This document shows, piece by piece, positions 11,745 to 24,125 of a DNA stretch of 64,000 bases; the first letter of the stretch is position 1; each line of letters begins with the position of its first letter. The translations under genes and the position numbers were made by a program. The notes under the pieces were generated by a model. That model did not search any database, had not been told where the DNA came from, and saw only the letters and a list, made by a program, of their open reading frames with translations. The DNA is from Haematobia irritans (Eukaryota; Arthropoda; Insecta; Diptera; Muscidae): NCBI RefSeq assembly GCF_050003625.1, contig NC_134397.1:226920537-226984536 (forward strand). The letters are read 5' to 3'.

Positions 11745-13735
11745 TTTCGATTTTTTGGGGGTGGTCATGAATTAAGCTCCTTTTCGCTCTAGGACGCATA
11801 GTTTAGGAGATATGAGCAAAACAAGTTTTTCATATAAAAATTTCAATTTTTTCAGGATTTGGATGGAATTTTCGATTTTTTGGGGGTGGTCATGAATTAA
11901 GCTCCTTTTCGCTCTAGGACGCATAGTTTAGGAGATATGAGCAAAACAAGTTTTTCATATAAAAATTTCAATTTTTTCAGCATTTGGATGGAATTTTCAA
12001 TTTTTTGGGGGTGGTCATGAATTAAGCTCCTTTTCGCTGTAGGACGCATAGTTTAGGAGATATGAGCAAAACAAGTTTTTCATATAAAAATTTCAATTTT
12101 TTTAGGATTTGGTTGGAATTTTCGATTTTTTGGGGGTGGTCATGAATTAAGCTCCTTTCCGCTCTAGGACGCATAGTTTAGGAGATATGAGCAAAACAAG
12201 TTTTTCATATAAAAATTTCATTTTTTCCAGGATTTGGATGGAATTTTCGATTTTTTGGGGGTGGTCATGAATTAAGCACCTTTTCGCTCTAGGACGCATA
12301 GTTTAGGAGGTATGAGCAAAACAAGTTTTTCATATAAAAATTTCAATTTTTTCAGGATTTGGATGGAATTTTCGATTTTTTGGGGGTGGTCATGAATTAA
12401 GCTCCTTTTCGCTCTAGGACGCATAGTTTAGGAGATATGAGCAAAACAAGTTTTTCATATAAAAATTTCAATTTTTTCAGCATTTGAATGGAATTCTCAA
12501 TTTTTTGGGGGTGCTCCTTTTCGCTCTAGGACGCATAGTTTAGGAGATATGAGCAAAACAAGTTTTTCATATAAAAATTTCAATTTTTTCAGGATTTGGA
12601 TGGAATTTTCAATTTTTTGAGGGTGGTCATGAATTAAGCTCCTTTTCGCTGTAGGACGCATAGTTTAGGAGATATGAGCAAAACAAGTTTTTCATATAAA
12701 AATTTCAATTTTTTCAGGATTTGGATGGAATTTTCGATTTTTTGGGGGTGGTCATGAATTAAGCTCCTTTTCGCTCTAGGACGCATAGTTTAGGAGATAT
12801 GAGCAAAACAAGTTTTTCATATAAAAATTTCAATTTTTTCAGGATTTGGATGGAATTTTCGATTTTTTGGGGGTGGTCATGAATTAAGCTCCTTTTCGCT
12901 CTAGGACGCATAGTTTAGGAGATATGAGCAAAACAAGTTTTTCATATAAAAATTTCAATTTTTTCAGCATTTGGATGGAATTTTCAATTTTTTGGGGGTG
13001 GTCATGAATTAAGCTCCTTTTCGCTGTAGGACGCATAGTTTAGGAGATATGAGCAAAACAAGTTTTTCATATAAAAATTTCAATTTTTTTAGGATTTGGT
13101 TGGAATTTTCGATTTTTTGGGGGTGGTCATGAATTAAGCTCCTTTCCGCTCTAGGACGCATAGTTTAGGAGATATGAGCAAAACAAGTTTTTCATATAAA
13201 AATTTCATTTTTTCCAGGATTTGGATGGAATTTTCGATTTTTTGGGGGTGGTCATGAATTAAGCACCTTTTCGCTCTAGGACGCATTGTTTAGGAGGTAT
13301 GAGCAAAACAAGTTTTTCATATAAAAATTTCAATGTTTTCAGGATTTGGATGGAATTTTCGATTTTTTGGGGGTGGTCATGAATTAAGCTCCTTTTCGCT
13401 CTAGGACGCATAGTTTAGGAGATATGAGCAAAACAAGTTTTTCATATAAAAATTTCAATTTTTTCAGCATTTGGATGGAATTCTCAATTTTTTGGGGGTG
13501 GTCATGAATTAAGCTCCTTTTCGCTGTAGGACGCATAGTTTAGGAGATATGAGCAAAACAAGTTTTTCATATAAAAATTTCAATTTTTTTAGGATTTGGT
13601 TGGAATTTTCGATTTTTTGGGGGTGGTCATGAATTAAGCTCCTTTTCGCTCTAGGACGCATAGTTTAGGAGATATGAGCAAAACAAGTTTTTCATATAAA
13701 AATTTAAATTTTTTCAGGATTTGGATGGAATTTTC
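11745..13735 (+). repeat. 987-bp octamer duplicated in tandem
   Basis: The order of monomers from about 11,745 recurs from about 12,735. Two rare variants fix the offset: gtttaggaggtatg at 12,301 and 13,288, and gaattctcaa at 12,491 and 13,478, both 987 bp apart. The unit is 8 monomers less 13 bp, because the monomer near 12,510 has lost the bases between gggggtg and ctccttttcg. The octamer was duplicated, and one copy later gained or was repaired at the deletion. Confidence 0.85.
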
Positions 13736-14084
13736 AATTTTTTGAGGGTGGTCATGAATTAAGCTCCTTTTCGCTGTAGGACGCATAGTTTAGGAGATAT
13801 GAGCAAAACAAGTTTTTCATATAAAAATTTCAATTTTTTTAGGATTTGGTTGGAATTTTCGATTTTTTGGGGGTGGTCATGAATTAAGTTCCTTTTCGCT
13901 CTAGACGCATAGTTTAGGAGATATGAGCAAAACAAGTTTTTCATATAAAAATTTCAATTTTTTCAGGATTTGGATGGAATTTTCGATTTTTTGGGGGTGG
14001 TCATGAATTAAGCTCCTTTTCGCTGTAGGACGCATAGTTTAGGAGATATGAGCAAAACAAGTTTTTCATATAAAAATTTCCATT

Positions 14085-17000
14085 TTTTCAGCATTTGGAT
14101 GGAATTTTCGATTTTTTGGGGGTGGTCATGAATTAAGCACCTTTTCGCTCTAGGACGCATAGTTTAGGAAATATGAGCAAAACAAGTTTTTCATATAAAA
14201 ATTTCATTTTTTCCAGGATTTGGATGGAATTTTCGATTTTTTGGGGGTGGTCATGAATTAAGCACCTTTTCGCTCTAGGACGCATAGTTTAGGAGATATG
14301 AGCAAAACAAGTTTTTCATATAAAAATTTAAATTCTTTCAGGATTTGGTTGGAATTTTAAATTTTTTGGGGGTGGTCATGAATTAAGCTCCTTTTCGCTG
14401 TAGGACGCATAGTTTAGGAGATATGAGCAAAACAAGTTTTTCATATAAAAATTTCAATTTTTTTAGGATTTGGTTGGAATTTTCGATTTTTTGGGGGTGG
14501 TCATGAATTAAGCTCCTTTTCGCTCTAGGACGCATAGTTTAGGAGATATGAGCAAAACAAGTTTTTCATATAAAAATTTCAATTTTTTCAGGATTTGGAT
14601 GGAATTTTCAATTTTTTGAGGGTGGTCATGAATTAAGCTCCTTTTCGCTGTAGGACGCATAGTTTAGGAGATATGAGCAAAACAAGTTTTTCATATAAAA
14701 ATTTCAATTTTTTCAGGATTTTGATGGAATTTTCGATTTTTTGGGGGTGGTCATGAATTAAGCTCCTTTTCGCTGTAGGACGCATAGTTTAGGAGATATG
14801 AGCAAAACAAGTTTTTCATATAAAAATTTCAATTTTTTTAGGATTTGGTTGGAATTTTCGATTTTTTGGGGGTGGTCATGAATTAAGCTCCTTTTCGCTC
14901 TAGGACGCATAGTTTAGGAGATATGAGCAAAACAAGTTTTTCATATAAAAATTTCAATTTTTTTAGGATTTGGTTGGAATTTTCGATTTTTTGGGGGTGG
15001 TCATGAATTAAGTTCCTTTTCGCTCTAGGATGCATAGTTTAGGAGATATGAGCAAAACAAGTTTTTCATATAAAAATTTCAATTTTTTCAGGATTTGGTT
15101 GGAATTTTCGATTTTTTGGGGGTGGTCATGAATTAAGCTCCTTTTCGCTGTAGGACGCATAGTTTAGGAGATATGAGCAAAACAAGTTTTTCATATAAAA
15201 ATTTCAATTTTTTCAGGATTTGGATGGAATTTTCGATTTTTTGGGGGTGGTCATGAATTAAGCACCTTTTCGCTCTAGGACGCATAGTTTAGGAAATATG
15301 AGCAAAACAAGTTTTTCATATAAAAATTTCATTTTTTCCAGGATTTGGATGGAATTTTCGATTTTTTGGGGGTGGTCATGAATTAAGCACCTTTTCGCTC
15401 TAGGACGCATAGTTTAGGAGATATGAGCAAAACAAGTTTTTCATATAAAAATTTCAATTTTTTCAGGATTTGGATGGAATTTTCGATTTTTTGGGGGTGG
15501 TCATGAATTAAGCTCCTTTTCGCTGTAGGACGCATAGTTTAGGAGATATGAGCAAAACAAGTTTTTCATATAAAAATTTCAATTTTTTTAGGATTAGGTT
15601 GGAATTTTCGATTTTTTGGGGGTGGTCATGAATTAAGCTCCTTTTCGCTCTAGGACGCATAGTTTAGGAGATATGAGCAAAACAAGTTTTTCATATAAAA
15701 ATTTCAATTTTTTCAGGATTTGGATGGAATTTTCAATTTTTTGAGGGTGGTCATGAATTAAGCTCCTTTTCGCTGTAGGACGCATAGTTTAGGAGATATG
15801 AGCAAAACAAGTTTTTCATATAAAAATTTCCATTTTTTCAGGATTTGGATGGAATTTTCGATTTTTTGGGGGTGGTCATGAATTAAGCACCTTTTCGCTC
15901 TAGGACGCATAGTTTAGGAAATATGAGCAAAACAAGTTTTTCATATAAAAATTTCATTTTTTCCAGGATTTGGATGGAATTTTCGATTTTTTGGGGGTGG
16001 TCATGAATTAAGCACCTTTTCGCTCTAGGACGCATAGTTTAGGAGATATGAGCAAAACAAGTTTTTCATATAAAAATTTAAATTCTTTCAGGATTTGGTT
16101 GGAATTTTAAATTTTTTGGGGGTGGTCATGAATTAAGCTCCTTTTCGCTGTAGGACGCATAGTTTAGGAGATATGAGCAAAACAAGTTTTTCATATAAAA
16201 ATTTCAATTTTTTTAGGATTTGGTTGGAATTTTCGATTTTTTGGGGGTGGTCATGAATTAAGCTCCTTTTCGCTCTAGGACGCATAGTTTAGGAGATATG
16301 AGCAAAACAAGTTTTTCATATAAAAATTTCAATTTTTTCAGGATTTGGATGGAATTTTCAATTTTTTGAGGGTGGTCATGAATTAAGCTCCTTTTCGCTG
16401 TAGGACGCATAGTTTAGGAGATATGAGCAAAACAAGTTTTTCATATAAAAATTTCAATTTTTTCAGGATTTTGATGGAATTTTCGATTTTTTGGGGGTGG
16501 TCATGAATTAAGCTCCTTTTCGCTGTAGGACGCATAGTTTAGGAGATATGAGCAAAACAAGTTTTTCATATAAAAATTTCAATTTTTTTAGGATTTGGTT
16601 GGAATTTTCGATTTTTTGGGGGTGGTCATGAATTAAGCACCTTTTCGCTCTAGGACGCATAGTTTAGGAAATATGAGCAAAACAAGTTTTTCATATAAAA
16701 ATTTCATTTTTTCCAGGATTTGGATGGAATTTTCGATTTTTTGGGGGTGGTCATGAATTAAGCTCCTTTTCGCTCTAGGATGCATAGTTTAGGAGATATG
16801 AGCAAAACAAGTTTTTCATATAAAAATTTCAATTTTTTCAGGATTTGGTTGGAATTTTCGATTTTTTGGGGGTGGTCATGAATTAAGCTCCTTTTCGCTG
16901 TAGGACGCATAGTTTAGGAGATATGAGCAAAACAAGTTTTTCATATAAAAATTTCAATTTTTTCAGGATTTGGATGGAATTTTCGATTTTTTGGGGGTGG

Positions 17001-17100
17001 TCATGAATTAAGCACCTTTTCGCTCTAGGACGCATAGTTTAGGAAATATGAGCAAAACAAGTTTTTCATATAAAAATTTAATTTTTTCCAGGATTTGGAT
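14085..17100 (+). repeat. 1,750-bp (14-mer) HOR, nearly two copies
   Basis: The rare variant aattctttca occurs at 14,331 and 16,081, and ggatgcat at 15,028 and 16,778. Both pairs are exactly 1,750 bp apart, or 14 monomers with no net indel. Other shared markers are tttaggaaatatg and gcacc monomers and cattttttcag after aaatttc. One monomer inside the second copy (near 16,640) differs from its partner and looks replaced by a gcacc/ggaaat type, which suggests gene conversion or a small exchange. Confidence 0.85.
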
Positions 17101-17725
17101 GGAATTTTCGATTTTTTGGGGGTGGTCATGAATTAAGCTCCTTTTCGCTCTAGGACGCATAGTTTAGGAGATATGAGCAAAACAAGTTTTTCATATAAAA
17201 ATTTAAATTTTTTCATGATTTGGTTGGAATTTTAAATTTGTTGGGGGTGGTCATGAATTAAGCTCCTTTTCGCTGTAGGACGCATAGTTTAGGAGATATG
17301 AGCAAAACAAGTTTTTCATATAAAAATTTAAATTTTTTCAGGATTTGGATGGAATTTTCGATTTTTTGGTGGTGGTCATGAATTAAGCTCCTTTTCGCTC
17401 TAGGACGCATAGTTTAGGAGATATGAGCAAAACAAGTTTTTCATATAAAAATTTCAATTTTTTCAGGATTTGGATGGAATTTTCGATTTTTTGGGGGTGG
17501 TCATGAATTAAGCTCCTTTTCGCTCTAGGACGCATAGTTTAGGAGATATGAGCAAAACAAGTTTTTCATATAAAAATTTCAATTTTTCAGGATTTGGATG
17601 GAATTTTCGATTTTTTGGGGGTGGTCATGAATTAAGCTCCTTTTCGCTGTAGGACGCATAGTTTAGGAGATATGAGCAAAACAAGTTTTTCATATAAAAA
17701 TTTCAATTTTTTCAGGATTTGGATG

Positions 17726-17784
17726 GAATTTTCGATTTTTTGGGGGTGGTCATATTAAAATTTCATTTTTTTAGGATTTGGATG
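17726..17784 (+). repeat. Truncated 59-bp monomer
   Basis: The sequence passes from gtggtcat directly to attaaaatttcat, so the central part of the monomer (reference about 29-93) is missing. The breakpoints lie at TCAT, which occurs twice in the normal monomer (25-28 and 90-93). A copy of the same truncated form lies at 18,035-18,093, offset 309 bp. Confidence 0.85.
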
Positions 17785-18034
17785 GAATTTTCGATTTTTT
17801 GGGGGTGGTCATGAATTAAGCTCCTTTTCGCTCTAGGACGCATAGTTTAGGAGATATGAGCAAAACAAGTTTTTCATATAAAAATTTGAATTTTTTCAGG
17901 ATTTGGATGGAATTTTCGATTTTTTGGGGGTGGTCATGAATTAAGCTCCTTTTCGCTGTAGGACGCATAGTTTAGGAGATATGAGCAAAACAAGTTTTTC
18001 ATATAAAAATTTCAATTTTTTCAGGATTTGGATG

Positions 18035-18093
18035 GAATTTTCGATTTTTTGGGGGTGGTCATATTAAAATTTCATTTTTTTAGGATTTGGATG
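18035..18093 (+). repeat. Truncated 59-bp monomer, second copy
   Basis: Same TCAT-bounded deletion as at 17,726-17,784, including the private tail catttttttagg. The 309-bp offset (about two monomers plus the truncated one) shows that the truncated monomer was duplicated together with its neighbours. Confidence 0.85.
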
Positions 18094-18799
18094 GAATTTT
18101 CGATTTTTTGGGGGTGGTCATGAATTAAGCTCCTTTTCGCTGTAGGACGCATAGTTTAGGAGATATGAGCAAACAAGTTTTTCATATAAAAATTTCAATT
18201 TTTTCAGGATTTGGATGGAATTTTCGATGTTTTGGGGGTGGTCATGAATTAAGCTCCTTTTCGCTCTAGGACGCATAGTTTAGGAGATATGAGCAAAACA
18301 AGTTTTTCATATAAAAATTCCAATTTTTCAGGATGTGGATGGAATTTTCGATTTTTTGGGGGTGGTCATGAATTAAGCTCCTTTTCGCTCTAGGACGCAT
18401 AGTTTAGGAGATATGAGCAAAACAAGTTTTTCATATAAAAATTTCAATTTTTTCAGGATTTGGATGGATTTTTCGATTTTTTGGGGGTGGTCATGAATTA
18501 AGCTCCTTTTCGCTCTAGGACGCATAGTTTAGGAGATATGAGCAAAACAAGTTTTTCATATAAAAATTTAAAATTTTTCAGGATTTGGTTGGAATTTTAA
18601 ATTTTTTGGGGGTGGTCATGAATTAAGCTCCTTTTCGCTGTAGGACGCATAGTTTAGGAGATATGAGCAAAACAAGTTTTTCATATAAAAATTTCAATTT
18701 TTTCAGGATTTGGATGGAATTTTCGATTTTTTGGGGGTGGTCCTGAATTAAGCACCTTTTCGCTCTAGGACGCATAGTTTAGGAGATATGAGCAAAACA

Positions 18800-20740
18800 A
18801 GTTTTTTATATAAAAATTTCATTTTTTCCAGGATTAGGATGGAATTTTCGATTTTTTGGGGGTGGTCATGAATTAAGCTCCTTTTCCCTCTAGGACGCAT
18901 AGTTTAGGAGATATGAGCAAAACAAGTTTTTCATATAAAAATTTCAATTTTTTTAGGATTTGGATGGAATTTTCGATTTTTTGGGGGTGGTCATGAATTA
19001 AGCTCCTTTTCGCTCTAGGACGCATAGTTTATGAGATATGAGCAAAACAAGTTTTTCATATAAAAATTTAATTTTTTTCAGGATTTGGATTGAATTTTCG
19101 ATTTTTTGGGGGTGGTCATGAATGAAGCTCCTTTTCGCTGTAGGACGCATAGTTTAGGAGATATGAGCAAAACAAGTTTTTCATATAAAAATTTCAATTT
19201 TTCAGGATTTGGATGGAATTTTCAATTTTTTGGGGGTGGTCATGAATTAAGCTCCTTTTCGCTGTAGGACGCATAGTTTAGGAGATATGAGCAAAACAAG
19301 TTTTTCATATAAAAATTTCATTTTTTCCAGGATTTGGATGGAATTTTCGATTTTTTGGGGGTGGTCATGAATTAAGCTCCTTTTCGCTGTAGGACGCATA
19401 GTTTAGGAGATATGAGCAAAACAAGTTTTTGATATACAAATTTTAATTTTTTCAGGATTTGGATGGAATTTTCGATTTTTTGGGGGTGGTCATGAATTAA
19501 GCTCCTTTTCGCTGTAGGACGCATAGTTTAGGAGATATGAGCAAAACAAGTTTTTCATATAAAAATTTCATTTTTTCCAGGATTTGGATGGAATTTTCGA
19601 TTTTTTGGGGGTGGTCATGAATTAAGCTCCTTTTCGCTCTAGGACGCATAGTTTAGGAGATATGATCAAAACAAGTTTTTCATATAAAAATTTCAATTTT
19701 TTCAGGATTTGGTTGGAATTTTCGATTTTTTGGGGGTGGTCATGAATTAAGCTCCTTTTCGCTGTAGGACGCATAGTTTAGGAGATATGAGCAAAACAAG
19801 TTTTTTATATAAAAATTTCATTTTTTCCAGGATTAGGATGGAATTTTCGATTTTTTGGGGGTGGTCATGAATTAAGCTCCTTTTCCCTCTAGGACGCATA
19901 GTTTAGGAGATATGAGCAAAACAAGTTTTTCATATAAAAATTTCAATTTTTTTAGGATTTGGATGGAATTTTCGATTTTTTGGGGGTGGTCATGAATTAA
20001 GCTCCTTTTCGCTCTAGGACGCATAGTTTATGAGATATGAGCAAAACAAGTTTTTCATATAAAAATTTAATTTTTTTCAGGATTTGGATTGAATTTTCGA
20101 TTTTTTGGGGGTGGTCATGAATGAAGCTCCTTTTCGCTCTAGGACGCATAGTTTAGGAGATATGAGCAAAACAAGTTTTTCATATAAAAATTTCAATTTT
20201 TTCAGGATTTGGATGGAATTTTCGATTTTTTGGGGGTGGTCATGAATTAAGCTCCTTTTCGCTGTAGGACGCATAGTTTAGGAGATATGAGCAAAACAAG
20301 TTTTTCATATAAAAATTTCATTTTTTCCAGGATTTGGATGGAATTTTCGATTTTTTGGGGGTGGTCATGAATTAAACTCCTTTTCGCTCTAGGACGCATA
20401 GTTTAGGAGATATGAGCAAAACAAGTTTTTGATATACAAATTTTAATTTTTTCAGGATTTGGATGGAATTTTCGATTTTTTGGGGGTGGTCATGAATTAA
20501 GCTCCTTTTCGCTGTAGGACGCATAGTTTAGGAGATATGAGCAAAACAAGTTTTTCATATAAAAATTTCATTTTTTCCAGGATTTGGATGGAATTTTCGA
20601 TTTTTTGGGGGTGGTCATGAATTAAGCTCCTTTTCGCTCTAGGACGCATAGTTTAGGAGATATGATCAAAACAAGTTTTTCATATAAAAATTTCAATTTT
20701 TTCAGGATTTGGTTGGAATTTTCGATTTTTTGGGGGTGGT
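18800..20740 (+). repeat. 999-bp octamer duplicated in tandem
   Basis: Several rare variants recur 999-1,000 bp apart: gttttttata at 18,801 and 19,800, aatgaagctc at 19,121 and 20,120, gatatacaaa at 19,431 and 20,431, and atgatcaaaac near 19,661 and 20,661. The block is eight monomers with a net 1-bp difference. The atgatcaaaac form appears again near 21,789, so part of the block was copied further. Confidence 0.85.
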
Positions 20741-20799
20741 CATGAATTAAGCTCCTTTTCGCTCTAGGACGCATAGTTTAGAAGATATGAGCAAAACAA

Positions 20800-22840
20800 G
20801 TTTTTCATATAAAAATTTCAATTTTTTCAGGATTTGGTTGGAGTTTTCGATTTTTTGGGGGTGGTCATGAATTAAGCTCCTTTTCGCTGTAGGACGCATA
20901 GTTTAGAAGATATGAGCAAAACAAGTTTTTCATATAAAAATTTCAATTTTTTCCAGGATTTGGATGGAATTTTCGGTTTTTTGGGGGTGGTCATGAATTA
21001 AGCTCCTTTTCGCTCTAGGACGCATAGTTTAGGAGATATGAGCAAAACAAGTTTTTCATATAAAAATTTCATTTTTTCCAGGATTTGGATGGAATTTTCG
21101 ATTTTTTGGGGGTGGTCATGAATTAAGCTCCTTTTCGCTCTAGGACGCATAGTTTAGGAGATATGAGCAAAACAAGTTTTTCATATAAAAATTTCAATTT
21201 TTTCAGGATGTGGTTGGAATTTTCAATTTTTTGGGGGTGGTCATGAATTAAGCTCCTTTTCGCTGTAGGACGCATAGTTTAGGAGATATGAGCAAAACAA
21301 GTTTTTCATATAAAAATTTCAATTTTTTCAGGATTTGGATGGAATTTTCGATTTTTTGGGGGTGGTCATGAATTAAGCTCCTTTTCGCTGTAGGACGCAT
21401 AGTTTAGGAGATATGAGCAAAACAAGTTTTTCATATAAAAATTTCATTTTTTCCAGGATTTGGATGGAATTTTCGATTTTTTGGGGGTGGTCATGAATTA
21501 AACTCCTTTTCGCTCTAGGACGCATAGTTTAGGAGATATGAGCAAAACAAGTTTTTCATATAAAAATTTTAATTTTTTCAGGATTTGGATGGAATTTTCG
21601 ATTTTTTGGGGGTGGTCATGAATTAAGCACCTTTTCGCTCTAGGACGCATAGTTTAGGAGATATGAGCAAAACAAGTTTTTCATATAAAAATTTCATTTT
21701 TTCCAGGATTTGGATGGAATTTTCGATTTTTTGGGGGTGGTCATGAATTAAGCTCCTTTTCGCTCTAGGACGCATAGTTTAGGAGATATGATCAAAACAA
21801 GTTTTTCATATAAAAATTTCAATTTTTTCAGGATTTGGATGGAATTTTCGATTTTTTGGGGGTGGTCATGAATTAAACTCCTTTTCGCTCTAGGACGCAT
21901 AGTTTAGGAGATATGAGCAAAACAAGTTTTTCATATAAAAATTTTAATTTTTTCAGGATTTGGATGGAATTTTCGATTTTTTGGGGGTGGTCATGAATTA
22001 AGCACCTTTTCGCTCTAGGACGCATAGTTTAGGAGATATGAGCAAAACAAGTTTTTCATATAAAAATTTCATTTTTTCCAGGATTTGGATGGAATTTTCG
22101 ATTTTTTGGGGGTGGTCATGAATTAAGCACCTTTTCGCTCTAGGACGCATAGTTTAGGAGATATGAGCAAAACAAGTTTTTCATATAAAAATTTCAATTT
22201 TTTCAGGATTTGGTTGGAGTTTTCGATTTTTTGGGGGTGGTCATGAATTAAGCTCCTTTTCGCTGTAGGACGCATAGTTTAGAAGATATGAGCAAAACAA
22301 GTTTTTCATATAAAAATTTCAATTTTTTCCAGGATTTGGATGGAATTTTCGGTTTTTTGGGGGTGGTCATGAATTAAGCTCCTTTTCGCTCTAGGACGCA
22401 TAGTTTAGGAGATATGAGCAAAACAAGTTTTTCATATAAAAATTTCAAGTTTTTTAGGATTTGGTTGGAATTTTCGATTTTTTGGGGGTGGTCATGAATT
22501 AAGCTCCTTTTCGCTCTAGGACGCATAGTTTAGGAGATATGAGCAAAACAAGTTTTTCATATAAAAATTTAAATTTTTCAGGATTTGGATGGAATTTTCG
22601 ATTTTTTGGGGGTGGTCATGAATTAAGCTCCTTTTCTCTCTAGGACGCATAGTTTAGGAGATATGAGCAAAACAAGTTTTTCATATAAAAATTTCAATTT
22701 TTTCAGGATTTGGTTGGAATTTTCAATTTTTTGGGGGTGGTCATGAATTAAGCTCCTTTTCGCTGTAGGACGCATAGTTTAGGAGATATGAGCAAAACAA
22801 GTTTTTCATTTAAAAATTTCAATTTTTTCAGGATTTGGAT
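20800..22840 (+). repeat. Mixed segment with 375-bp and 1,376-bp duplications
   Basis: A trimer with aactcc, tttttaatttt and gcacc variants is repeated at a 375-bp offset (aactcc near 21,501 and 21,876). A second marker pair, gagttttcga followed by tttagaagatatg and cggttttttgg, occurs at 20,841/20,974 and again at 22,217/22,350. That offset is 1,376 bp, or eleven monomers plus one base. No unrelated sequence is present. Confidence 0.75.
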
Positions 22841-22849
22841 GGAATTTTC

Positions 22850-23157
22850 GACTTTGTGGGGGTGGTCATGAATTAAGCTCCTTTTCGCTCTAGGACGCAT
22901 AGTTTAGGAGATATGAGTAAAACAAGTTTTTCATATAAAAATTTCAATTTCAATTTCAGGATTTGGATGGAATTTTCGACTTTGTGGGGGTGGTCATGAA
23001 TTAAGCTCCTTTTCGCTCTAGGACACATAGTTTAGGAGATATGAGTAAAACAAGTTTTTCATATAAAAATTTCAATTTCAATTTCAGGATTTGGATGGAA
23101 TTTTCGATTTTTTGGGGGTGGTCATATTAAAATTTCAATTTTTTCAGGATTTGGATG
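22850..23157 (+). repeat. Indel-rich monomers: hexamer slippage and a 60-bp truncated monomer
   Basis: Two consecutive monomers start with gactttgtgggg (22,850 and 22,979, 129 bp apart). Both share gagtaaaac and an extra caattt unit giving atttcaatttcaattt. The extra hexamer looks like replication slippage, followed by duplication of the whole variant monomer. Next to them, 23,098-23,157 is a 60-bp monomer with the gtggtcatattaaaa deletion junction. Confidence 0.8.
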
Positions 23158-24047
23158 GAATTTTCGATTTTTTGGGGGTGGTCGTGAATTAAGCTCCTTT
23201 TCGCTCTAGGACGCATAGTTTAGGAGATATGAGCAAAACAAGTTTTTCATATAAAAATTTCAATTTTTCAGGATTTGGATGGAATTTTCGATTTTTTGGG
23301 GGTGGTCATGAATTAAGCTCCTTTTCGCTCTAGGACGCATAGTTTAGGAGATATGAGCAAAACAAGTTTTTCATATAAAAATTTCATTTTTTCCAGGATT
23401 TGGATGGAATTTTCGATTTTTTGGTGGTGGTCATGAATTAAGCTCCTTTTCGCTCTAGGACGCATAGTTTAGGAGATATGAGCAAAACAAGTTTTTCATA
23501 TAAAAATTTCAATTTTTTCAGGATTTGGTTGGAATTTTAAATTTTTTGGGGGTGGTCATGAATTAAGCTCCTTTTCGCTCTAGGACGCATAGTTTAGGAG
23601 ATATGAGCAAAACAAGTTTTTCATATAAAAATTTCAATTTTTTCAGGATTTGGATGGAATTTTCGATTTTTTGGGGGTGGTCATGAATTAAACTCCTTTT
23701 CACTGTAGGACGCATAGTTTAGGAGATATGAGCAAAACAAGTTTTTCATATAAAAATTTAAATTTTTTCAGGATTTGGATGGAATTTTCGATTTTTTGGG
23801 GGTGGTCATGAATTAAGCTCCTTTTCGCTGTAGGACGCATAGTTTAGGAGATATGAGCAAAACAAGTTTTTCATATAAAAATTTCAATTTTTTCAGGATT
23901 TGGATGGAATTTTCGATTTTTTGGGGGTGGTCCTGAATTAAGCACCTTTTCGCTCTAGGACGCATAGTTTAGGAGATATGAGCAAAACAAGTTTTTTATA
24001 TAAAAATTTCATTTTTTCCAGGATTTGGATGCAATTTTCGATTTTTT

Positions 24048-24125
24048 GGGGGTGGTCATGAATTAAGCTCCTTTTCGCTCTAGGACGGGGGTGGTCATGA
24101 ATTAAGCTCCTTTTCGCTCTAGGAC
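24048..24125 (+). repeat. 39-bp internal tandem duplication within a monomer
   Basis: After ctctaggacg the sequence returns to ggggtggtcatg instead of continuing to catag, so reference positions of roughly 18-56 are present twice with a 39-bp offset (T after the G tract at 24,053 and 24,092). The junction is at a G in gacG/GGGG. This is a private event that I see nowhere else in the window. Confidence 0.85.

Noticed and set aside
17751..18100. Target-site duplication or inserted element at the catattaaaa junctions
   Set aside because: Both sides of the junction are satellite sequence in register with a deletion between two TCAT copies; no foreign bases are present.
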